Part shown: positions 1 through 6,267 of the stretch, piece by piece | How positions within the stretch are numbered: the first letter of the stretch is position 1 | Layout of the letters: each line of letters starts with the position of its first letter | DNA from: an uncultured Ruminobacter sp. | GTDB lineage: Bacteria; Pseudomonadota; Gammaproteobacteria; Enterobacterales; Succinivibrionaceae | NCBI GenBank assembly: GCA_900767005.1 | Contig: CAAFXL010000155.1 | Span: 1 to 8,841 of the forward strand | Length of the DNA stretch: 8,841 nt | Direction of reading: 5' to 3' | Program-made: the position numbers and the translations under genes | Notes under the pieces: model-generated | Database searches by the model: none | Told to the model about the DNA's origin: nothing | What the model saw: only the letters and a program-made list of their open reading frames with translations

Positions 1-2709
1 AAGTTCATGCTTAATTGAACTTATAATTTCTCTAATAAACCATGACTGAGTACCATTTACTCTTGTACTATATTGTTTAGCCATAGCAGCAACTACGATA
101 TCGTAAGATTTTGTTCCTGGCATAAACAAAGCATGACGACAACAATCTTTCTCAGAATCAGACATCAAATCAAATAAGAAATTATCATTCTTTTCTTGAA
201 TTTCTTTGATTGTTTTATCAATGGTGTTTCTAATAACAGTTCTATCATCTGTATCAAAAACTGCTTTTAGATATCTTGAATTTAAATCTTCTAAATGATA
301 TTCTTTTTCTTTCTTTTCTTGATTACCTCTTTGACTTGTATAAATTAAATTTGCCTCAGAATTAAAAATGGTACCCATTTTTTCCTTAGTAAAACTTCTT
401 GGAATAATATGGTCAAATTCACATTTGGTATTTTCTAATAAAGTTTCTCCGGTATAAGGGCAAATATTTCGAGAAGCATTAATGATTCTTGCTCGCTTAT
501 CTTGATATCTTTTTTCTTGATTTTCTTTTCGTTTATCAGTAGATTTTTCAATTTTTTTAGCAAATTTTGATTTCTTGATTTTTGCAATAGAAGCAGTAAA
601 CTCAAACTGATTTTCTTCAATTAAAACACCTAAATGAATTGAAGCATTTTTTAAATCTGGAAGTTCTTTAAATTCACAAGCTTTACGTTTACCAATTTCA
701 TAAGCCTGTCTCTTTAAGATTTTAGCTAATGAACCATCAAATGGTCTTACAGATTCTGCTGGTAATCGCGAACAAAAAGCTCCATTACCACTTAAATAAT
801 TTCTCATTCTAAAATTATTTTCAGAATTAACAGCCTTGCAAGTACTTGAAAAACCATGAGTATCAGTCTCAATTAAAGTATAAAGTTGAGCAAGACTAAA
901 TGGATTATTAAACTTAGTTACATCTAACTTTAAGTTATATGCTAAAAATTTAGAAACTAACTCAACTTTTTCTTTAATCTTATAAAGCTCTTTTTGATCA
1001 GTCTTTAATGATTTTTCTCCTTCCATCAAGGCTTTATAACAAACTTTTTTATAATCAATATTAAAACTATTACCTAAATCTTTTCTTTTTTCTTCTATAG
1101 ATTTACATATTGATTTAACAGTACTTCTACTCTTTTGATTAATCTTTGAATTCCATAATGCTTTAAATTTATGTTCATAATCAAAGTCTTTACGTGCAGA
1201 TAAAACACCTGCTACAAGTTCACCTAATATTCCACACTTCATAGATGGATGAATACCAGATATTTCCATTAATGGATTTTCAACTACAGACCACAAACCT
1301 TCTTTTGCAAGTTTCACTTCGTCATAATAACTCTTAGCAAAATCTAAAAATAATTTGTAATCCTCTTCTCCTACTGTATCTTTAATGATTTTATCAGTCA
1401 TTAAAAAGTTTACAAAATCCGGATTTGATGCCCAAGATCTAATTTTAGTAATATCATGTTCATCGTTATATGATAAGTCTAAAAGTCGTTGAAGAGCATA
1501 TGAATGCTTTAATTTTGATAAAGTTAGTGAAGTACTATTTTGATGTTCAATACGACTCTTTCTATCAGTCGTTTTAACGATATCATCCAAATCTTCAGAA
1601 AGAACAGGAAGGATTTTTACAAAACCATCTACCCATTTTTCCCACTTACCATTAAATCTTTTATCTAATGCTTCAGGAGATAATAAAAGAGTCTGATCTT
1701 CTGGTGGTCTACGATTATTTTGATCTTCATATGGAGGTATAGTAAGAATTGGATCAATTGTAGAAAGTGCATCTAACGAATTTTTAGTATTTCTAATAGT
1801 TTTAATTAGTGCTTTTGCATTATTTCTTGATTCAAAATCAGGATAATGGAAAAATTTTACAGCTCTTACCCAAATATCTTTAAAACGTTCATTATCCCAT
1901 TTAGGATTTCCTTTCATTGATATATCATTAAAATACCAACGTAATGCTCTTAATTGAAAGTTTGATATATTACCTATACATCTGTATAAGTCATCACACC
2001 CACCAAACTCTTTAATAAGTTCAGCTAAACGAGCATCATGTTCAATATCTTGTCTTATATTTTCAAGATATACTTTACGATGTTTATGACCAAATTGTGC
2101 TTGTGAAATTATATCTTGAGCAGCCTTTTTCATTTCACTTAAAGAATCTTTATAAAGCTTTTTCTCATCCTTATTTTCAACTGATTCAATTTCTTTAGTT
2201 AATTGTTCAGATTTAAAAAATTCTTCATACTTCTTAGCTGAATCTAAGTCAGTACATTTATTAGAAAATTGCTCAAATAAAGTTTGGTCTAAAGTAAATA
2301 AATTACCTTCATTATTAACCATCGCAAAAATATCAACTGAACAATCTTTTAAAATATCAAGATCGATTTCAGTTTCAAGTCGAGTATAACCTCTGCGTTT
2401 CATAAATGATGAAATAGCTTCTTTTTCAAATTTTGCCATTTCACGACTAATTTTAGTTTGAATAGCTAGATAAATAAACTTTCTTGCTATTTTGAAACGA
2501 TCTTCTGCACGAACATGATGTCTAGTAGCGGTTCTTTCTTTAACTGTATAATTCATGCCACTACCTTGATCAGGCATTTCAATTATGCCTGCATAAATAT
2601 CATTTTTATCAAGTTTTCCATCAACGGTATAAGAAATAAAACCTGTATGTTTACCACCAAGATCAATAGCAATATTTGAATAAATATCTGTCATTTTCAA
2701 TGATTCCAT
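1..2709 (-). CDS. cas9: Cas9 endonuclease, subtype II-B-like, C-terminus cut by the window edge
   Basis: RNA-guided DNA endonuclease of a type II CRISPR system. The frame is open for 903 codons and leaves the window. I recognise it by comparison from memory with Francisella novicida Cas9. RuvC-I IAIDLGGKHTG has D16; the basic bridge-helix start RTATRHHVR is near 59-67; KRRGY is at 104-108. GNISNFQLRALRWYFND (246-262) and TIPPYEDQNNRRPP (323-336) match REC motifs. RuvC-II has E614 in LIETDTHG, and RLPAESVRPFDG follows near 648-659. HNH has FDHIIPRS with H767 plus N787 and N796, and RuvC-III has RHALF with H859 and VNGTQSWF at 884-891. All these active-site residues are present and no frameshift or stop occurs, so nuclease activity is plausible. 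The PAM-interacting domain lies outside the window. The start is ambiguous: ATG at 2709, or ATG at 2694, which would make the RuvC-I aspartate D11 as in F. novicida. Neither has a strong Shine-Dalgarno. Sampled lines are about 27% GC, below the neighbours. Confidence 0.95.
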   Translation of the reverse strand, partial: MESLKMTDIYSNIAIDLGGKHTGFISYTVDGKLDKNDIYAGIIEMPDQGSGMNYTVKERTATRHHVRAEDRFKIARKFIYLAIQTKISREMAKFEKEAISSFMKRRGYTRLETEIDLDILKDCSVDIFAMVNNEGNLFTLDQTLFEQFSNKCTDLDSAKKYEEFFKSEQLTKEIESVENKDEKKLYKDSLSEMKKAAQDIISQAQFGHKHRKVYLENIRQDIEHDARLAELIKEFGGCDDLYRCIGNISNFQLRALRWYFNDISMKGNPKWDNERFKDIWVRAVKFFHYPDFESRNNAKALIKTIRNTKNSLDALSTIDPILTIPPYEDQNNRRPPEDQTLLLSPEALDKRFNGKWEKWVDGFVKILPVLSEDLDDIVKTTDRKSRIEHQNSTSLTLSKLKHSYALQRLLDLSYNDEHDITKIRSWASNPDFVNFLMTDKIIKDTVGEEDYKLFLDFAKSYYDEVKLAKEGLWSVVENPLMEISGIHPSMKCGILGELVAGVLSARKDFDYEHKFKALWNSKINQKSRSTVKSICKSIEEKRKDLGNSFNIDYKKVCYKALMEGEKSLKTDQKELYKIKEKVELVSKFLAYNLKLDVTKFNNPFSLAQLYTLIETDTHGFSSTCKAVNSENNFRMRNYLSGNGAFCSRLPAESVRPFDGSLAKILKRQAYEIGKRKACEFKELPDLKNASIHLGVLIEENQFEFTASIAKIKKSKFAKKIEKSTDKRKENQEKRYQDKRARIINASRNICPYTGETLLENTKCEFDHIIPRSFTKEKMGTIFNSEANLIYTSQRGNQEKKEKEYHLEDLNSRYLKAVFDTDDRTVIRNTIDKTIKEIQEKNDNFLFDLMSDSEKDCCRHALFMPGTKSYDIVVAAMAKQYSTRVNGTQSWFIREIISSIKHEL

Positions 2710-2723
2710 CTAAAATTATTATG

Positions 2724-2745
2724 AGTAGGTTAAATATAACCTACT
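2724..2745. promoter_or_regulatory. Perfect 9-bp inverted repeat upstream of cas9 (candidate operator or 5' UTR hairpin)
   Basis: The arms AGTAGGTTA (2724-2732) and TAACCTACT (2737-2745) are exact reverse complements separated by 4 bases. The element ends 14 bases before the upstream cas9 start codon. As DNA it has the form of a binding site for a dimeric repressor; as RNA it would be a 9-bp stem with a UAUU loop in the cas9 leader. No U-tract follows on either strand, so it is not a terminator. The role is inferred from position and symmetry only. Confidence 0.5.
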
Positions 2746-2762
2746 TAAATATTATTTTCTGT

Positions 2763-2791
2763 GATATAACATTAGAAATGATAAAAATAAA
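2763..2791 (-). promoter_or_regulatory. Possible cas9 promoter
   Basis: On the minus strand an extended -10-like TGT-TATATC (core at 2763-2768) lies 17 bases downstream of a weak -35-like TTTATT (2786-2791). Transcription would begin near 2756, putting the inverted repeat at 2724-2745 in the early leader. The whole interval is very AT-rich, so such matches arise easily by chance. Confidence 0.25.
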
Positions 2792-2838
2792 TACAAATTA
2801 ATCTAAAAATTAAATATCTATTTTAAATTTTATAGTCT

Positions 2839-2862
2839 AAAAAAGCCCCTTACGGAGCTTTT
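2839..2862 (-). terminator. Rho-independent terminator of the 242-residue hypothetical gene
   Basis: Read on the minus strand, AAAAGCTCC (2862-2854) and GGGGCTTTT (2849-2841) form a 9-bp stem with one G-U pair, closed by a GTAA (GNRA-type) tetraloop and followed by a run of T down to 2839. The G-U pair becomes a C-A mismatch in the opposite transcript, so the structure favours minus-strand termination. It lies about 34 bases beyond the stop codon of the upstream gene and insulates cas9 from it. Confidence 0.9.
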
Positions 2863-2895
2863 GGAGATAATTAAAATGAAAGATATCCCTTCTCA

Positions 2896-3624
2896 CTAAT
2901 CAAAGAGAATCGGCATTCTCTTCTTTAAGTATTCTGTTAATTCCTGAGCCTTGATTGAAACCTGAAGACCAAGAACATTATCATTAACGCCCCAATCAAT
3001 TAATCGAATCATAGACATTGATAACTGGTGGTCATCTAAAGTCTTCTTAACAATACCAGTTAAATCAATTTCATACTCATTTTCAAGCGAGCCTTTCTTA
3101 AATTGAACAAGTGGCATTGCATTATTTAATGCATTGATTTCAAGACCAGTAAACACTAAACCAAGCTTAATAATGTTACGCATAATCCATGAAACATCAG
3201 GCATTTCATAACTTTTAAGAAATAGCTTAATCTTCATTGAATCTTTGTTTACTGCAATTTCATGAAGAACCACATTTAAAATAATATTGCCATACTTCTT
3301 ATGGTCTACAGTAACAATTACATCCCCTGATGCTAGAGTTGCTAAACGAACACCATTAATCTTTTTTGGTAAAGTTAATTCTTTAAGGTAAACGTTAATT
3401 AAATCAATTGGAACCACAATTCTTCCAAAAATTAAATCCTCAAAACGTTGCACTTTCCATAAATCATGAGCAAAACGTTTTAGTCCATCAAACTGCATGC
3501 TTACCTTTGATTGAACATCACGAATGCGTAGCTCTTGACGATCATGAAGTGCTTCAACGATCTGGGAATCATACATGGTTCCCCTTGAAGGATTGAAATA
3601 TGAATTACTATCGTGTTCTGCCAT
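2896..3624 (-). CDS. Hypothetical protein, 242 residues, no recognised family
   Basis: I do not recognise this protein. It has no signal peptide, no clear membrane segment and no catalytic motif that I can name, so it is probably cytoplasmic or peripheral. Residues 1-20 are polar and likely disordered. Residues 20-60 look helical and charged. From about 68 to 190 there are alternating hydrophobic strands (for example GDVIVTVDHKKYGNIILNVVL at 100-120, and MKIKLFLKSYEMP), interrupted by a hydrophobic helix near 146-157. The C-terminus (217-240) is amphipathic and basic. The pattern loosely recalls beta-rich lipid-binding folds, but this is only an impression. The start is supported by AAAGG seven bases upstream of ATG. 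It is monocistronic, lying between the pho-operon terminator and its own terminator. Sampled GC (about 38-40%) matches the pst genes rather than cas9, so it looks native to the chromosome. Confidence 0.85.
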   Translation of the reverse strand: MAEHDSNSYFNPSRGTMYDSQIVEALHDRQELRIRDVQSKVSMQFDGLKRFAHDLWKVQRFEDLIFGRIVVPIDLINVYLKELTLPKKINGVRLATLASGDVIVTVDHKKYGNIILNVVLHEIAVNKDSMKIKLFLKSYEMPDVSWIMRNIIKLGLVFTGLEINALNNAMPLVQFKKGSLENEYEIDLTGIVKKTLDDHQLSMSMIRLIDWGVNDNVLGLQVSIKAQELTEYLKKRMPILFD

Positions 3625-3651
3625 TGTTTAGCCTTTACCTTAATTTCTTTA

Positions 3652-3704
3652 AATATAGGCTTAATCTACCACAAATTAAATTTGAAAACACTATCAAAGA
3701 TCAA
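3652..3704 (-). promoter_or_regulatory. Candidate promoter(s) of the hypothetical gene
   Basis: Two overlapping sigma-70-like arrangements are visible on the minus strand. The first has TTGATC (3704-3699), an 18-base spacer and TTTAAT (3680-3675). The second uses TTTAAT as -35, then 17 bases and TATATT (3657-3652). The first is immediately downstream of the pho-operon terminator and overlaps its T-run. Either would give a leader of roughly 20 to 45 bases before the start codon at 3624. Confidence 0.35.
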
Positions 3705-3742
3705 AAAACAACATGAATAAATCTAAATTTACTCATATTGTT
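3703..3742 (-). terminator. Rho-independent terminator of the pst-pho operon
   Basis: On the minus strand the arms AACAATATGAGTAAA (3742-3728) and TTTATTCATGTTGTT (3721-3707) pair over 15 positions, with two G-U wobbles and a 6-base loop. A run of six T follows (3708-3703, two of them within the stem). The wobbles would be A-C mismatches in the plus-strand RNA, so it is oriented to stop transcription coming from phoR. It lies about 120 bases beyond the phoR stop. The stem is AT-rich, so its strength may be moderate. Confidence 0.8.
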
Positions 3743-3775
3743 TATTTTTTACCCAAAAATTTCAGAGTAATTAAG

Positions 3776-3819
3776 TTAATATTTTCTTAATACTTTATTA
3801 ATACTTCCATATTACTTTC
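3776..3819. repeat. Four-unit 11-bp tandem repeat downstream of phoR
   Basis: Consecutive plus-strand units are TTAATATTTTC (3776-3786), TTAATACTTTA (3787-3797), TTAATACTTCC (3798-3808) and ATATTACTTTC (3809-3819). Further single copies of the core TACTTTCC occur at 3851-3858 and 3867-3874, the last running into the phoR stop. The 11-bp period puts each unit on the same face of the helix, as in arrays bound by PhoB/OmpR-family regulators. The sequence does not match the E. coli Pho box (CTGTCAT). The array is inside the 3' untranslated part of the pho transcript and about 110-150 bp upstream of the likely start of transcription of the next gene. Confidence 0.6.
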
Positions 3820-3865
3820 TTAAAAGTATATTTTATAAAGCTTAAAAAAATACTTTCCACTAAAA

Positions 3866-5584
3866 TTACTTTCCTGCTACTGGTAAGGTAACCGTAAAGG
3901 TAGTTCCCTGCCCTTCAATACTATTAACCTCAATTATACCTCCATGCAAAGTGATTGCATGTTTTACAATTGAAAGTCCTAGTCCAGTTCCCCCTATAGC
4001 TCTTGAATGACTTTTATCGACTCTAAAGAATCTCTCAAAAATTCTATCCTGAGCTTCATAAGGAATCCCAATCCCAGTATCTGAAATCTGCCATACAATA
4101 TGCTTTGGGTCTTTATGGTAGATATTAAAATTAATCTTACCATTAATGCGATTATACTTAATCGCATTATCGCAGAGATTATATAAAGCCTCTTCCATAA
4201 TACGAGGTACGCATTGAGCACAAACATCATCTTCAACTTTATCATAATAAACTTCAATATACTTATGACTTATACTATTAGTTAGATAATTCATAATATG
4301 CTGGGTTAATTTTTTAAAGTTGATTTCTTCTCGCTCTAAAGTCATTTGAGTACTTTCATCTAAAGTTGATAGATGAATAATATCCGCAATTAATGAAAGT
4401 AATCTTTGGGCTTCGTTATAGATATTATCTGCAAAATGTTTAATATCTTGCTCTTTAGCTATCCCATTACGAATAATTTCCGCAAACCCTGAAATTGAGG
4501 TTAAAGGAGTTTTTAACTCATGAGAAACATTAGCACTAAACTCGCGTCTAAGTTGCTCGCGGTTTGCTTGCTCAGTTACATCAATAATAACGACAATCGC
4601 TCCTTCTGAGTTCATTCCCCCTAAAATAATCGGATGGCATAAAACATTTAGAAACTTTTCATTTTTCTCAATAACAACCGAAGTATTTACCCCTTTCTTT
4701 AATGTTTCAAGTAGGGCTTTAATTGCTTCATGAGGCTTTTCAATTGCTAAAGTGCCATCATCTTTAATTAATTCCATTAAGCGTAAAAAGCGGTCGCAGA
4801 CTAAGCTTTTTACCTTAATTTGCCCAAAATTATCAACGAGCATTAACCCTTCAGTCATGTTCTCAAAAATTATCTTAAACTCGGCCTCATGGCGAGTTAA
4901 AGAGTTAATTTGTTGATTAATTACTGAACGCTGCTCATTAATTTCATTAATAAATGGAGCTATTTCATCATAAGGGCTCTCAATTTTACTAGCCACAAAT
5001 GACACATGAGAAAATGGTCTTAAGATTTTTTTAGTAACAAATTGCGAGAAAAACAAAATGATTAAAACAATGATTACCATTACTAAAAAGATCTGCGGAA
5101 TAATCATTAAGAAACTATAAAGAAAGGAATCTAACCTATCACTTATTCTTAAAACCTTACCATCAGGAAAACTTTCTGCATAATAGTAATTATTATATGA
5201 AAGAGTGGAACTCTTTCTTTCATCCTCCCCAAATCCTCTTAAAAGAGCATCCATAACCTCAGGGCGGTTATGGTGGTTATCCATCTGTGATACGATGGCA
5301 AAGTTATCATAGATAACTGTGCCATCATGTTCGACAAGCGTTATACGATTTGAGAATATTTCTTTATTCTGACTTAAACTAAGAGAATGTTTATCCTCAA
5401 GTTCTTTTAGAAAGTCAATTCCCTTTAACTCATAGCCAAGTTTAATGTAGCTAAAGTTAGTTTGGAGCTCAAACTCCATTCTTTTTTGGGAATTAACATA
5501 AAATAGATACGAAAATATAAATGCACAAACAATGCAGGTTAATAAAGCGATAATTACAATGCTTCTAAAGATTCGTTGCTTCAT
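3866..5584 (-). CDS. phoR: PhoR sensor histidine kinase, membrane-bound, long form
   Basis: Membrane kinase that senses phosphate limitation with the Pst complex and PhoU, and phosphorylates PhoB. Membrane segments are at about 7-30 and 156-183. They enclose about 125 residues of extracytoplasmic sensor domain. A linker and a PAS-like domain (about 233-335, starting EFKIIFENMTEGLMLVD) follow. HisKA has FSANVSHELKTPLT with phospho-acceptor H355. HATPase_c has the N box around N473, G1 DTGIGIP (502-508), the F box near 516-520 and G2 GGTGLGL (531-537), so the kinase looks intact. At 572 residues it is much longer than E. coli PhoR (431, with a minimal periplasmic part) and resembles the Firmicutes PhoR layout. 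Its ATG overlaps the phoB stop by one base (TAATG), with AAGGA close upstream inside phoB, suggesting translational coupling. It is the last gene of the operon. Confidence 0.93.
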   Translation of the reverse strand: MKQRIFRSIVIIALLTCIVCAFIFSYLFYVNSQKRMEFELQTNFSYIKLGYELKGIDFLKELEDKHSLSLSQNKEIFSNRITLVEHDGTVIYDNFAIVSQMDNHHNRPEVMDALLRGFGEDERKSSTLSYNNYYYAESFPDGKVLRISDRLDSFLYSFLMIIPQIFLVMVIIVLIILFFSQFVTKKILRPFSHVSFVASKIESPYDEIAPFINEINEQRSVINQQINSLTRHEAEFKIIFENMTEGLMLVDNFGQIKVKSLVCDRFLRLMELIKDDGTLAIEKPHEAIKALLETLKKGVNTSVVIEKNEKFLNVLCHPIILGGMNSEGAIVVIIDVTEQANREQLRREFSANVSHELKTPLTSISGFAEIIRNGIAKEQDIKHFADNIYNEAQRLLSLIADIIHLSTLDESTQMTLEREEINFKKLTQHIMNYLTNSISHKYIEVYYDKVEDDVCAQCVPRIMEEALYNLCDNAIKYNRINGKINFNIYHKDPKHIVWQISDTGIGIPYEAQDRIFERFFRVDKSHSRAIGGTGLGLSIVKHAITLHGGIIEVNSIEGQGTTFTVTLPVAGK

Positions 5585-6267
5585 TATTCCTTTTTACCTA
5601 ATCTGTAGCCCACGCCACGCACCGTTTCAACTAAGTAACCGCATTCACCAAGCTTTACTCTTAAAGTTCTTACATGAACATCCACGGTTCTTGATTCAAT
5701 ATAACAATCAATACCCCATACTTTATCTAAAAGTTGTTCACGAGTAAAAACTTGATCAGGATACTTTAAAAGGAGCTTAAGAACTTCAAATTCTTTTAAG
5801 GTTAAGTTTACAACTTCCCCTTTAATGGTTACCTTATGAGATCTTAAATCCATTTGGCAATCATCAACGGTAATAAAGTCATCACTTTTGCCTTGTGTTG
5901 TTTTTTGAGCTCTTCTAAGCTGCACTTTTACACGAGCAACTAGTTCCATCATTGAAAAAGGCTTGGTAATGTAGTCATCTGCCCCAAAATCTAAGCCTTT
6001 TATCTTATCGAACTCGCTGTCTTTAGCTGAAACAATTAAAACAGGGATTTCTTTGGTAGTTGGATCAGATCTAAGTTTGGATAAAATAGTCATACCATCC
6101 ATTTCTGGAAGCATTAAATCTAACAAAATAAGCTCAGGGATCTCACTCTTTATTGCCTTAAAAAACTCTGATGGTTTTTCAAAACCTTGGCAAGGAAGAT
6201 TTGAACCATTGAAAGTATAAACTACTAATTCACGAATGCTAGAATCGTCTTCAACTACGTATATCAT
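5584..6267 (-). CDS. phoB: PhoB-type response regulator (OmpR family)
   Basis: Cytoplasmic transcription factor, phosphorylated by PhoR, that activates phosphate-starvation genes. The receiver domain (about 1-118) has the acidic pair D7/D8, phospho-acceptor D50 in LILLDLMLPEMDG, S80 and K102 in DDYITKPF. A short linker leads to a winged-helix DNA-binding domain (about 130-225), with LTLKEFEVLKLLL and the recognition-helix region SRTVDVHVRTLRVKL. Its end, TVRGVGYRL, is typical of the family. The length of 227 is normal. The opening MIYVVEDDSSIRELVVY resembles Firmicutes PhoP/PhoB-like regulators more than enterobacterial PhoB. The start codon directly follows the phoU stop with no gap, and the Shine-Dalgarno is weak, which suggests coupling to phoU translation. 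It is identified as PhoB mainly because it is located between phoU and phoR. Confidence 0.93.
   Translation of the reverse strand: MIYVVEDDSSIRELVVYTFNGSNLPCQGFEKPSEFFKAIKSEIPELILLDLMLPEMDGMTILSKLRSDPTTKEIPVLIVSAKDSEFDKIKGLDFGADDYITKPFSMMELVARVKVQLRRAQKTTQGKSDDFITVDDCQMDLRSHKVTIKGEVVNLTLKEFEVLKLLLKYPDQVFTREQLLDKVWGIDCYIESRTVDVHVRTLRVKLGECGYLVETVRGVGYRLGKKE

Noticed and set aside
435..620. Short minus-strand reading frame rich in lysine and leucine
   Set aside because: It lies entirely inside the cas9 frame in another phase, and its composition only reflects A/T-rich codons of cas9.
2724..2745. Inverted repeat upstream of cas9 considered as a terminator
   Set aside because: No T-run follows on either strand, and a proper terminator already exists at 2839-2862.
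2710..2895. Possible tracrRNA or CRISPR repeats in the cas9 upstream gap
   Set aside because: No repeated unit of CRISPR length and no second hairpin suited to a tracrRNA is visible here. In known II-B loci these elements usually lie on the far side of the cas operon.
3408..3596. Plus-strand 62-codon frame
   Set aside because: It is antisense to the hypothetical gene, with no Shine-Dalgarno and no recognisable protein features.
3823..3856. Inverted repeat aaagtat ... atacttt flanking an AAGCTT core
   Set aside because: It has only 7 bp of AT-rich pairing over a 20-base loop and no T-run. The much better hairpin at 3703-3742 explains termination.
3625..3865. Classical Pho box upstream of the hypothetical gene
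   Set aside because: No CTGTCAT-like direct repeat is present on either strand. Only the unrelated 11-bp array is seen, reported separately as a hypothesis.
3994..4257. Minus-strand 87-codon frame within phoR
   Set aside because: It overlaps the conserved HATPase region of phoR in another phase, so it is a shadow.
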